32,738 nt of DNA, from NCBI GenBank assembly GCA_030038475.1, contig JASHOU010000162.1:1-32738 (forward strand), in the 5' to 3' direction. Shown here in pieces: positions 1 to 7,915 of this stretch (position 1 is its first letter; the number at the start of each line of letters is the position of its first letter). The stretch is from Terriglobales bacterium (lineage in GTDB: Bacteria > Acidobacteriota > Terriglobia > Terriglobales > Acidobacteriaceae). A program made the position numbers and the translations under genes. The notes under the pieces are model-generated. The model did not search any database. It saw only the letters and a program-made list of their open reading frames with translations, and was not told the DNA's origin.

Positions 1-648
1 GTGCGCATTCCAGACATGCGAGGGGCGCTGAACAACCAATATGACGTCTACGACTCGGGAGGGATTGGCGAACTGGATGTGCGCGCTCTGTTAAAGCAGT
101 TTGGCGAGCGCAAAATCGCAGATGACCTTTCTTCGGCATGGCAGGGAGGCGCGTATGTAACCTACCGGCGGAAGGACAAACCTGCGTCGGAAGGCGAGAC
201 CAGCGTCAGCGACCTGGCGCTTCTGTACGTTTCGCGATGGAAAACTCCCCAGGCGGCCGAGCGCTTTGCGCACTTTTATGCGACCGCCGTAGCAGAGCGC
301 TATCGGGGTGCTGCCATGCAACCGGTGCAGGCTTGTGCTGGGTCCAATTGTCCCGCATCGATGGCGGAGTTTACCACCGAGGAGGGTCCGGTGATCGTGC
401 AGCATTGGAACGACAACAGCGTCGTCGTCTCGGAAAGCTTCGACGCGCAAACTGCGACTCGGCTGCTCACAGCGCTGCGCAGCGGAACTGGCGCTACGCG
501 CGCGGACAATTCGCCGCAGCAGGAGATTGGATTGCGCTTGTTTGAGATTCCCGCGTTCCGCGCTTTTGCCGACAAGATTGGCGAGCGAGTGTTGGAGGGA
601 GTGACTCAAAAAATACGCGAAGAGCGGCAAGTAACGGATCAGGAATGA
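1..648 (+). CDS. Hypothetical protein, 5'-truncated by window edge
   Basis: The frame is open from the first base (a GTG) to a TGA at 646-648, so the true start probably lies upstream and only the C-terminal 215 residues are visible. I do not recognise a family. The visible part is soluble, with no membrane segment. It holds a two-cysteine stretch (ACAGSNCPA, about residue 111) followed by alternating strands and helices, and ends in a charged helix (DKIGERVLEGVTQKIREERQ). The next gene is convergent. Function unknown. That it is coding is supported by the long uninterrupted frame and ordinary amino-acid composition. Confidence 0.6.
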   Translation: MRIPDMRGALNNQYDVYDSGGIGELDVRALLKQFGERKIADDLSSAWQGGAYVTYRRKDKPASEGETSVSDLALLYVSRWKTPQAAERFAHFYATAVAERYRGAAMQPVQACAGSNCPASMAEFTTEEGPVIVQHWNDNSVVVSESFDAQTATRLLTALRSGTGATRADNSPQQEIGLRLFEIPAFRAFADKIGERVLEGVTQKIREERQVTDQE

Positions 649-698
649 TCCTCACAGTTGTCGATCAATTGAGCGTTATTGCATGTTTGCCGTCGATT

Positions 699-726
699 AG
701 AAAATCGCCGCCCGTGACCGATTTCT
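699..726 (-). terminator. Weak hairpin between convergent genes
   Basis: AGAAAATCG at 699-707 can pair with CGATTTCT at 719-726 (one bulged A) around an 11-base loop. It sits between the stop codons of two convergent genes and touches the stop codon of the leftward protease gene. There is only a short T-rich tail on the minus strand, so terminator activity is a guess. Confidence 0.22.
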
Positions 727-1601
727 CAAGCTAGCGCATCGCCCGCTGGGCGCCGCGACACGCGATCGTAAATCACAAACATCGCCAGCAGCACGATTCC
801 CATCATCCAACTGGCTTCAGGGCCGAGCAACCCGCCCGTCACGTGGTCCGAGCCCGGCCACTGCGTCAAAAACAGCCGCCCGGGAGCGAACTGGCCGGCG
901 TTGCGTCCCGAATAGAAGAAGATAGCACCCCAGTCGAACGAGATGTGCAAGCCGATGGCGAAGGCGAGCGTGCCCGTGCGGCGAACGCTGAAGCACAGGA
1001 ATAAGGCGATGAAACTAACGGAAACCCAATCTTCCCAGCGTTCGTAGGGCTTGGTGAAATAATGCAGCGCGCCGAAGGCGCAGGAAGTCAGGAGCGCGGC
1101 GGGCCAGAACCCCATCCCATCGGCCAGGGTGCGCAGTTGATAGGCGCGGAAGACAAACTCCTCGACAATTCCAATCGCGAAACTGGCCGCGATCCACAGC
1201 AGGACAAACTTGGCCAACTGCCCGCCGGTTGTGGCCAGTCCCGTAATGCAATACCCGCCTGCCAGCGCAATCAACCCGATATTGAGCGAGATCGCTGCCA
1301 ATCCCCACGCCAGCCCCAGCCAGAATTGCCGTCCGAAGAAGTCGTAGGTTGGCCAGTAGTAATCGCGCAGGCGGCGGCGCTCGATGTGCATCATGATCCA
1401 CGTCGCGATGGCCGCAGGAACCAGGACGATCAGATCGTCAACCAACAATCCGACCGGATCCAGGAACGCCGTCTCTTGAGGATGGAAAAGCCGCACGATG
1501 GCAAGAATCAAAACCTGCCTCAGACCGAAAAATATGATCCACCACAACAGGAAGCGCCAACCCGCGCGGAGACCGTCCCGGCCGATAAAGATTTTCTTCA
1601 T
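726..1601 (-). CDS. CPBP (CAAX/Rce1-like) intramembrane metalloprotease
   Basis: This 291-residue polytopic membrane protein has about seven or eight hydrophobic segments starting at residue 15. The family signature is clear: EEFVFR at residues 147-152 (EExxxR), FGALH with His180, and a later HISFD with His219 and Asp223. These are the residues expected to form the glutamyl/zinc active site in the inner membrane. In bacteria, CPBP proteins are linked to prenyl-protein-like processing, bacteriocin immunity or membrane-protein turnover; nothing here tells which. It lies about 130 bp downstream of phoU on the same strand but has no evident link to phosphate. Start is the ATG at 1599-1601 (MKKIFIG), which has no strong Shine-Dalgarno. 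Confidence 0.85.
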   Translation of the reverse strand: MKKIFIGRDGLRAGWRFLLWWIIFFGLRQVLILAIVRLFHPQETAFLDPVGLLVDDLIVLVPAAIATWIMMHIERRRLRDYYWPTYDFFGRQFWLGLAWGLAAISLNIGLIALAGGYCITGLATTGGQLAKFVLLWIAASFAIGIVEEFVFRAYQLRTLADGMGFWPAALLTSCAFGALHYFTKPYERWEDWVSVSFIALFLCFSVRRTGTLAFAIGLHISFDWGAIFFYSGRNAGQFAPGRLFLTQWPGSDHVTGGLLGPEASWMMGIVLLAMFVIYDRVSRRPAGDALA

Positions 1602-1732
1602 CGCAGGTATATTACGCGCAGAGGGCGGGATTTGTTCCCACGTACCCCGCGCTCACTTATGAAGCTGACCGGGGAGCATGTCACGGGTTGCTGGGGATCG
1701 GGATCAAGAACCGCTGTGAGGTTTCGAGGAGT

Positions 1733-2461
1733 TTACTGCGCTTGCCCGTCTTTATGTCGCAGCCATTCGATGAACATCTGTTCCTTGGGCTTGTCGTAGG
1801 CCATGAGCAGGTGCCGGATGCTGCGTCCGCTGACGAAATGGCAAACTTCCTCCGCCAGGTTTTTGGCGTGGTCGCCCGCGCGTTCCAGAGATTGCGTCAT
1901 AAAGATCACCTGCAGGCTGGCATGGTGCGCAACATTCTCCGGGTTTTCGATGTGGCGCAGAAAGATAATATTGCGCAGCCGATCCATCTCCGCGTCGGCG
2001 CGCAGCACCTCGATGGCTTTCTTGACGTCGCGCTGGGAAAACGACTCTCCGACATCAGCCAGCATTTTTTCCAGGATCGTGGCCATCTGCGTCAACTCGC
2101 GCGCATCCTGGGAGTCGAGCCGCCCGCCTGCGGCTTGCGCGCTGGTGGCGAAACTCAAGAGCAGGTCGCCGATCCGCTCCAGTCCGATCATCACCTTCAT
2201 GCATGCGAGCAGGTGTCCGGTCTCCGCTTCGGGCACGCGCGTGATCGTCGAGGTCACGCCAGAATCAACTTCCATGTCGATGGCGTCGAGTTCCTTTTCA
2301 CACTCTCGAATCGCGTTCAGTCGCGACATCGATCCCGTGGCGATTCCCTCCGCGGCGATAGCCGCCGCCCGGCGCGCCAATTCGCAGGCCTGCACCGTCC
2401 GCTGCACCAGCCCCGAGTGCGAGGGCTCGGGCGAAGGCGTTTTTACGCTGGCTGTACTCAT
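1733..2461 (-). CDS. phoU: Phosphate signalling regulator PhoU
   Basis: This 242-residue all-helical protein carries two PhoU repeats. The first contains MIGLERIGDLLLSFA (about residues 90-105) and the second SLERAGDHAKNLAEE (about 190-205); these E(R)xGD motifs bind metal in PhoU. PhoU links the Pst phosphate transporter to the PhoR kinase and promotes PhoR's phosphatase state when phosphate is plentiful. It lies 181 bp downstream of phoR on the same strand, which supports the role. The first 20 residues are a Ser/Pro-rich extension. No pstSCAB genes are in the window, so the transporter must be elsewhere. Start is the ATG at 2459-2461. Confidence 0.92.
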   Translation of the reverse strand: MSTASVKTPSPEPSHSGLVQRTVQACELARRAAAIAAEGIATGSMSRLNAIRECEKELDAIDMEVDSGVTSTITRVPEAETGHLLACMKVMIGLERIGDLLLSFATSAQAAGGRLDSQDARELTQMATILEKMLADVGESFSQRDVKKAIEVLRADAEMDRLRNIIFLRHIENPENVAHHASLQVIFMTQSLERAGDHAKNLAEEVCHFVSGRSIRHLLMAYDKPKEQMFIEWLRHKDGQAQ

Positions 2462-2549
2462 ATACTGCGCCTAAACTCCATGGTGGAGGACCGGACGTAT
2501 ATGTTCCGTTGGATGCCGTGTCCACCTCCGCGGACGGTATCCACTCGAA

Positions 2550-2560
2550 GTGTGACACAC
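2550..2560. promoter_or_regulatory. Perfect odd palindrome in the phoR-phoU gap
   Basis: GTGTGACACAC is a perfect 11-base palindrome around a central A. It lies about 90 bp upstream of the phoU start in the 181-bp gap after phoR. It could be an operator half or chance. It does not resemble a canonical E. coli Pho box. Confidence 0.2.
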
Positions 2561-2642
2561 ATTCCCATAAAAAGCATAATTCCCGGTGCACCTAGGCAGG
2601 TTAAAACCCGGTGAATTTCTCGTTATTACTCGGTGAAATAAC

Positions 2643-4370
2643 TCAGGCTGCTTCCGCCTCCGAGGCTGTCAAGGTAAACAAAAACGTCGAGCCGTGGTTG
2701 AGTTCACTTTCGGCCCAAATCCTTCCTCCGTGCGCCAGAACGATATGCTTCGCGATGGCCAACCCCAGCCCGGTGCCGCCCGACTCGCGTGACCGCGCTT
2801 TATCGACGCGGTAGAAACGCTCGAAAAGACGCGGCAGATGCTCGGAAGAAATCCCGGGCCCGAAGTCCTGGACGTAAAATTCGACTCCGTTCGCGGCGGG
2901 ACGTGCTCCAAGAATAATTTTCTTCCCCGAAGCTGCATACTTCAGCGCATTCTCGATGAGGTTCGAAAAAATCTGGTGGATGGCCTCGCGATCCGCATTC
3001 ACATTGCCCGTAGAAGCTGTATTTTCAATCACCAGTTCGACTTCATAGGAGCGCGCTGTTTCGCGGAAACTTTCCAGCGCATCCTGCAACAGTTCTTCGG
3101 CAGTGATCGGTTGCACGTCGAAACGGTGCTCGCCCGATTCCACCCGGGCCAGCGTCAGCAGGTCTTCGGTAAGCCGCGACATGCGGGCCGCGTTCTTGCG
3201 GATAATCTCCAGAAACTCGCGTACATGATTGTTGGCGATGGGACTATCAAGCAGCGTCTCGGTGTATCCCTGGATCGAAGTCAGTGGGGTGCGCAGCTCG
3301 TGCGAGACGTTGGCAATGAAATCGCGCCGGCTCTTTTCCATGCGCTCGGTCTCAGTCAGATCGCGGAGCACGGCAACCGCGCCGCCTCCTGGCATGGGCG
3401 CAGCCGTGACATCGAAGGTGCGGCCGGAGGCGATGGTGTTCGAGCGCGTGGAGGTAACAGCCTGGTTGCGCGCAGCTTCTTGAATGGCAGCGAGAAAGTC
3501 CGGATCGCGTACGCTGTCGATCAGCGGCGCATTCAACCGCGGCGCCCGCAGCAGCAAACGGCCCATGCTTCGATTGGCCCATTGGATGCGCCCATCGATA
3601 TCCACCGCGACCACCGCATCCTGCATGGAGTTGAGCAGCGTTTCCAGTTCGCGCTGGCTGGTCTGCACGCGGGCGTAACTTTCTTCGATCCGGCGTGTGG
3701 TTTTGTCGAGCGCCGTCGCCACCTGCCCGATCTCATCGGTCGCCGTGGAGGCGATTCTGGCCGTCAGATCCCCGTCCGCCACGCGCTCGGCAAAATTCAC
3801 GATGCGCTGCAACCGCCGCCCCAGATATTGCGAAGCCGCTGCCGCCACCAGCAGGGCGAAAATGAAGGCAGCCAACGATCCCCAGAAAAGTGCCACGCGA
3901 AGGGGACGATCGGTAGTTTCGATCTCAGGCAAAGGATACGCCAGCCGCACCGCGCCTCCGGAAATCGGCGCGGCCACGAACAGGAAAGGAACGCCAATTC
4001 CCTGGCTGTTTCGTTGATCCGTGCCGACTTCTCCGGCCAGTGCGGAGACAAACTCTTTGCGATGCGCCAGATTGTCCATCGTGCTCGGGTCGGCTTGGGA
4101 ATCGGCCAGCACCTTGCCCGTAGGATCGATGACCGTTGCGCGCGCGCCCGCAGCCTGACCTTCCTGCGAGGCGATGTCGGCGAGCGAGTGTTGCCGGTCA
4201 TTCTCCACGCGATGGGCGAACATCAAAGTTTTCTGTCTCAGATCGCGCTCGATCTGCTCGCCCAGCGTGCGCTCCCACACCGTGTGCACAGTCAACTGCA
4301 AGGTGAGAGCGGTCGCTCCAATCACCAGCAAAAACACTAACATCAATTTGAAAAAGATGCGCCTTCTCAA
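2643..4370 (-). CDS. phoR: PhoR-type sensor histidine kinase
   Basis: This 575-residue kinase has a membrane segment at about 8-29, a periplasmic/extracellular sensor region at 30-155, a second membrane segment at about 157-183, HAMP at 180-232, PAS at about 240-335, a HisKA dimerisation helix with the phospho-accepting His357 (FIANVSHELRTPL), and an HATPase domain with an N box (SNLIENALKY), G1 (DFGPGIS) and G2 (GTGLGLAIAK). It should autophosphorylate and pass phosphate to the adjacent response regulator. The start is unusual: a TTG at 4368-4370 overlapping the phoB TGA (TTGA), with GAGG seven bases upstream inside the end of phoB. This indicates translational coupling. Assignment to PhoR rather than another HAMP-PAS kinase rests on the phoB-phoR-phoU order. 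Confidence 0.9.
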   Translation of the reverse strand: MRRRIFFKLMLVFLLVIGATALTLQLTVHTVWERTLGEQIERDLRQKTLMFAHRVENDRQHSLADIASQEGQAAGARATVIDPTGKVLADSQADPSTMDNLAHRKEFVSALAGEVGTDQRNSQGIGVPFLFVAAPISGGAVRLAYPLPEIETTDRPLRVALFWGSLAAFIFALLVAAAASQYLGRRLQRIVNFAERVADGDLTARIASTATDEIGQVATALDKTTRRIEESYARVQTSQRELETLLNSMQDAVVAVDIDGRIQWANRSMGRLLLRAPRLNAPLIDSVRDPDFLAAIQEAARNQAVTSTRSNTIASGRTFDVTAAPMPGGGAVAVLRDLTETERMEKSRRDFIANVSHELRTPLTSIQGYTETLLDSPIANNHVREFLEIIRKNAARMSRLTEDLLTLARVESGEHRFDVQPITAEELLQDALESFRETARSYEVELVIENTASTGNVNADREAIHQIFSNLIENALKYAASGKKIILGARPAANGVEFYVQDFGPGISSEHLPRLFERFYRVDKARSRESGGTGLGLAIAKHIVLAHGGRIWAESELNHGSTFLFTLTASEAEAA

Positions 4371-5059
4371 CGCGGAACCTCAAAGCGGTAGCCCGCGCCC
4401 CGTACCGTCTTCAGGTAACGCGGATTCTCCGCATCGGGCTCGATTTTTTCCCGGATGCGCCGCACATAAACGTCCACTGAGCGCGGCGTAACGTACGCCG
4501 TATCGCGCCAGACCGAGTCGAGCAACTGGTCGCGCGTAAAAACCCGTCCCGCATGGCGCATGAAGTGGTCGAGCAGCCGGAATTCTGTGGCCGTCGTCGG
4601 CACCTGTTTGCCGCGGACAGTCAGTGTCATCGCGTTCGGATCGATGTGGATTTCGTCGATCTTGGTGGGCAACGGCGGCAGCGGCCGCTCAAACCGCCGC
4701 AGCACCGCTTTGACGCGAGCCACCAGTTCGCGCGGGCTGAACGGCTTGGGAATGTAGTCGTCGGCGCCCAATTCCAGGCCGAGCACGCGATCGGCTTCGG
4801 CGCTTTTTGCCGTCAGAAAAATCACCGGCACCGGCGCCAGCGCCACCGATTGCCGTATCTGCCGGCACAGTTCCAGGCCGTCTTTTCCCGGCACCATGAT
4901 GTCGAGCAGAAACAGCGACGGCCGCTGCCGCTCGGCATCGAGCACCACCAGATTGCCGGTCGAGTAAAGACGCACGCTGAAGCCGGCCGCTTCCAGATGA
5001 TGGCGCACCAGCCGGGAAATATCCGGGTCGTCTTCCACTACATAAATTGTCGGTTTCAC
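4367..5059 (-). CDS. phoB: PhoB/OmpR-family response regulator
   Basis: This 230-residue DNA-binding response regulator has a receiver domain at 1-120 with acidic pocket EDD (9-11), phospho-acceptor Asp53 (LLDIMVPGKDG), the switch Thr in FLTAKS and the invariant Lys in IPKPFSP. It is followed by an OmpR/PhoB winged helix at about 132-230 (TEFRLLDHF, VDVYVRRIREKI, VRGAGYRFE). It is expected to activate phosphate-starvation genes when phosphorylated by the overlapping kinase gene downstream. The start is the GTG at 5057-5059; no ATG is available before the first conserved strand. It lies 131 bp downstream of tsaD on the same strand and probably has its own promoter in that gap. Confidence 0.92.
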   Translation of the reverse strand: MKPTIYVVEDDPDISRLVRHHLEAAGFSVRLYSTGNLVVLDAERQRPSLFLLDIMVPGKDGLELCRQIRQSVALAPVPVIFLTAKSAEADRVLGLELGADDYIPKPFSPRELVARVKAVLRRFERPLPPLPTKIDEIHIDPNAMTLTVRGKQVPTTATEFRLLDHFMRHAGRVFTRDQLLDSVWRDTAYVTPRSVDVYVRRIREKIEPDAENPRYLKTVRGAGYRFEVPR

Positions 5060-5141
5060 GCGAACTATTGTAGCTGGGAAATGTTTCTATTCGATAGCAA
5101 TCAGGACCGCAAACTTCACCGAATCGCCCCCGTGCACCCCT

Positions 5142-5156
5142 GTGTACTCTGTGGTT
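5142..5156 (+). repeat. Dispersed intergenic motif, copy 1
   Basis: GTGTACTCTGTGGTT in the phoB-tsaD gap recurs identically at 25103-25117 in the rmlA-rmlC gap. Both copies lie between genes and are preceded by C-rich sequence, so they look like copies of one dispersed extragenic element rather than coding sequence. Confidence 0.55.
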
Positions 5157-5190
5157 GTGATTTATCCCTCGCCACGGAATCGGAAGTCTC

Positions 5191-6405
5191 TCAGCGCAGA
5201 GGCATCCCCGCTTCAGCCGAAAAGTCCTCCGAAGCGAATTGCCGCCTGAGGAATTTCGGAAACGCCGCGGCCGCAATCATAGCCGCATTGTCGGTAGAGA
5301 GCGCGCGCGCGGGAAAAAACACCGGCAGCCCCTGCATCGCCGCTTCGCGCTCAAACGCGGCCCGCAATTCGGAATTGGCCGCCACGCCGCCGCTCACGAA
5401 AAGAGTTCGCACATCGTACTCGCGCGCCGCCGCCAGCGTCTTCGCGCCCAGATCGCTGACCATCGCCCGCTGGAATGAAGCCACCAGGTCAAGCGTTTGC
5501 CGGTCGCAGAGTTTGAGAATATCTTCGACCGCCGGTTTGCCTCCGAGCCCTGCAAGCGCCGCGCGCCGTGCCTCGATCGCAGGCTTCAGATTCTGCATCT
5601 CGACATATCGCAGGACCGCCGTTTTGATTCCGCTGTAAGAAAAATCGAACAGCGGCCGATCATCCTCCGAGCGTAACGCACGCTCGCCGCCATGGTTGCG
5701 ATCTCCACGGTCATTTCCCCAATCCCGTCTCCGATCTGCATGTTTGATCTGCGCCATCTGAAACTTCACCGCCTGCGCATCACCGTGCTGCGCCAACCGG
5801 TCGATAATCGGCCCTCCCGGATATCCCAGCGCCAGCAGCTTGGCTACTTTGTCGAACGCTTCTCCAGCCGCATCATCGCGCGTGTGTCCGATGTTTTCGT
5901 AAGTCCACAGGTTCTCGCGTTCCTCAGCCAGATAAAGATGCGTATGTCCGCCTGACACCACCAGCGCCAGCACGGGAAACTCCATCTCATTGTTTGCAGT
6001 TGTGCGCCGCCGCCGCTCCATTTGCCGGTAATCCAGCAACACCGCATGGATGTGTCCCTCAAGATGATTCACCGCGATCAGCGGCTTCTCCAGCGCAAAC
6101 GACAGCGCCTTGGCAAAACTGATCCCCACCAGCAACGCGCCCGCCAGTCCCGGCCCCTGCGTGACCGCAATGGCGTCGATGGATTGATAACTCTCGCCCG
6201 CTTCCGCTAGCGCCTGCCTCACCACCGGCACAATCGCCCGCAGGTGCTCGCGCGACGCGAGTTCCGGAACCACTCCTCCATAAGGCCAGTGCGTGGCAAT
6301 CTGCGACGCCACCACATTCGACAAGATCCGCTCGCCCGAGCGCACCACCGCCGCGCCCGTCTCGTCGCACGAGCTTTCAATCCCCAGAATGTTCGCGTCA
6401 GGCAT
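5191..6405 (-). CDS. tsaD: tRNA N6-adenosine threonylcarbamoyltransferase TsaD
   Basis: TsaD transfers the threonylcarbamoyl group to A37 of ANN-decoding tRNAs, with TsaB, TsaE and TsaC/Sua5 as partners. It is a cytoplasmic ASKHA-fold protein. Visible motifs are [14 protein letters not shown] at the N-terminus, [13 protein letters not shown], the iron-binding NHLEGH (His114, His118), [15 protein letters not shown] and [12 protein letters not shown] chose the ATG at 6403-6405 over a TTG four codons upstream because it places GIESSCDET at the usual distance. At 404 residues it is longer than typical, partly because of an Arg/Asp/Gly-rich insertion at about residues 217-247 just before [10 protein letters not shown]. 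It is divergent from cca, another tRNA gene. Confidence 0.95.
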   Translation of the reverse strand: MPDANILGIESSCDETGAAVVRSGERILSNVVASQIATHWPYGGVVPELASREHLRAIVPVVRQALAEAGESYQSIDAIAVTQGPGLAGALLVGISFAKALSFALEKPLIAVNHLEGHIHAVLLDYRQMERRRRTTANNEMEFPVLALVVSGGHTHLYLAEERENLWTYENIGHTRDDAAGEAFDKVAKLLALGYPGGPIIDRLAQHGDAQAVKFQMAQIKHADRRRDWGNDRGDRNHGGERALRSEDDRPLFDFSYSGIKTAVLRYVEMQNLKPAIEARRAALAGLGGKPAVEDILKLCDRQTLDLVASFQRAMVSDLGAKTLAAAREYDVRTLFVSGGVAANSELRAAFEREAAMQGLPVFFPARALSTDNAAMIAAAAFPKFLRRQFASEDFSAEAGMPLR

Positions 6406-6477
6406 AATGAGTTTCAAGCTCGTTAGCTCGTGGCTCGCGGCTTCTGCCGTCTAGTTTACGGGATGACTTGACCAACG

Positions 6478-7875
6478 ATGTCCCACGCCCACCAACACGC
6501 CGCTGCCATTGTCCGCACCCTGCGCGAGTGCGGCCATCAGGCATACTTCGCCGGAGGCTGTGTCCGTGATCTGCTCCTCGGCCGCGAACCCACTGACTAC
6601 GACGTCGCTACCGACGCCACTCCGCCGCAAGTCATGCAAATCTTTCCCGAAACCTACGCCGTCGGCGAGCAATTCGGCGTCGTGCTCGTGCCGTTTGCAG
6701 GAGCGTCCGAACCCGACGCAGCAACAAGCGCATCGGACCGTGGAGCGACGGGCGTGCCCGCCCCTCCCGCCGATCGCGACAAAGGAACCATCGAAGTTGC
6801 GACCTTCCGCTCCGACCTCGGCTATTCCGATGGCCGCCATCCCGACCAAGTCCGCTTCACTCGCGATCCTCGCGAGGACGTGCTCCGCCGCGACTTCACC
6901 ATCAACGGCATGATGCTCGATCCCGCAACCAATGAAGTCCTGGATTTCGTCGGCGGCCGCGCCGACCTGCAAGCCGGAATCATCCGCGCCATCGGCGATC
7001 CCGAGCGCCGTTTCGCTGAAGACAAGCTGCGCATGTTGCGCGCCGTGCGCTTTGCCGCGCGCTTCGACTACAGGATTGAGCCTGCCACTCTCGCGGCCAT
7101 CCAGAAGTTGGCGCCGCAAATCCACCAGGTCTCCGCCGAGCGCGTACGTGACGAGCTGACCAGGATGCTCACCGAAGGCCGCGCCCGCCGCTCCTTCGAA
7201 CTTCTCGACCAAACCGGGCTTCTTGCACAGGTGCTGCCGGAAATTTCAGCCATGAAAGGCGTTGAACAGCCGCCGCAATATCACCCGGAAGGCGACGTCT
7301 TCGTGCACACCTTGCTGCTCCTCGAAAAACTCCCCGCCGGCGTTTCAAAAACACTCGCCTGGGGAGCGCTTTTGCACGACGTCGGCAAGCCTCCCACCTT
7401 CCGCATCGCGCCCGATCGCATCCGCTTCGACGGCCACGTCGATGTCGGAGTCAAGATGGCCGCCGAAATCGCCCGCCGTCTGCGCTTTTCAAACAACGAA
7501 ACCGATCGGATTCTCGCCCTCGTCGACAATCACATGCGCTTCGGCCAGATTTGGCAGATGAAGGAATCCACGCTGAAGAAATTTTTCCGCCTGCCTGCCT
7601 TCGACGAGCATCTCGAATTACACCGCATCGACTCTCTTTCGAGCCACGGCCAACTCGATGCATATAACTACGCGCGCGAGCAGTTGCGCACTATGCCGCC
7701 CGAAGCCATCTGCCCCACGCCGCTTTTGAGCGGCGACGACTTGATCGCGGCGGGCTATGAGCCGGGGCCGCGATTCAAGGAGATTCTGGGCGCGGTAGAA
7801 GACGCCCAACTCGAAGGCCGCCTGACCTCGCGCGAGTCAGCAATGGAATATGTGCAGCACGAGTTCCCAATATAG
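6478..7875 (+). CDS. cca: CCA tRNA nucleotidyltransferase / poly(A) polymerase family, with HD domain
   Basis: This 465-residue class II nucleotidyltransferase would add CCA, or part of it, to tRNA 3' ends. The catalytic head has AGGCVRDLLLGR and the metal-binding pair DYD (Asp40, Asp42). Then come RRDFTINGM and the nucleotide-selecting region ERVRDELTRML. A C-terminal HD phosphohydrolase segment has HTLLLLE and LLHDVGKPPTF. The sequence alone does not separate a full CCA enzyme from an A-adding enzyme or a poly(A) polymerase. Odd: a Pro/Ala/Ser-rich insertion at about residues 75-103 splits the head between VVLVPF and IEVATFR, where most relatives have a short turn. The gene is convergent with the next one. 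Confidence 0.9.
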   Translation: MSHAHQHAAAIVRTLRECGHQAYFAGGCVRDLLLGREPTDYDVATDATPPQVMQIFPETYAVGEQFGVVLVPFAGASEPDAATSASDRGATGVPAPPADRDKGTIEVATFRSDLGYSDGRHPDQVRFTRDPREDVLRRDFTINGMMLDPATNEVLDFVGGRADLQAGIIRAIGDPERRFAEDKLRMLRAVRFAARFDYRIEPATLAAIQKLAPQIHQVSAERVRDELTRMLTEGRARRSFELLDQTGLLAQVLPEISAMKGVEQPPQYHPEGDVFVHTLLLLEKLPAGVSKTLAWGALLHDVGKPPTFRIAPDRIRFDGHVDVGVKMAAEIARRLRFSNNETDRILALVDNHMRFGQIWQMKESTLKKFFRLPAFDEHLELHRIDSLSSHGQLDAYNYAREQLRTMPPEAICPTPLLSGDDLIAAGYEPGPRFKEILGAVEDAQLEGRLTSRESAMEYVQHEFPI

Positions 7876-7915
7876 TTATAGAATGGACACTCTACAGCAC
7901 TAAACCGACCGGAAC

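Noticed and set aside
2550-2560. CRP-like site in the phoR-phoU gap
   Set aside because: GTGTGACACAC lacks the two spaced half-sites of a CRP site. It is kept only as a low-confidence palindrome.
2838-4340. A long open frame antisense to phoR (about 500 codons)
   Set aside because: It is an Arg/His/Gln-rich shadow of a clear histidine kinase gene, with no recognisable domain. High GC keeps antisense frames open.
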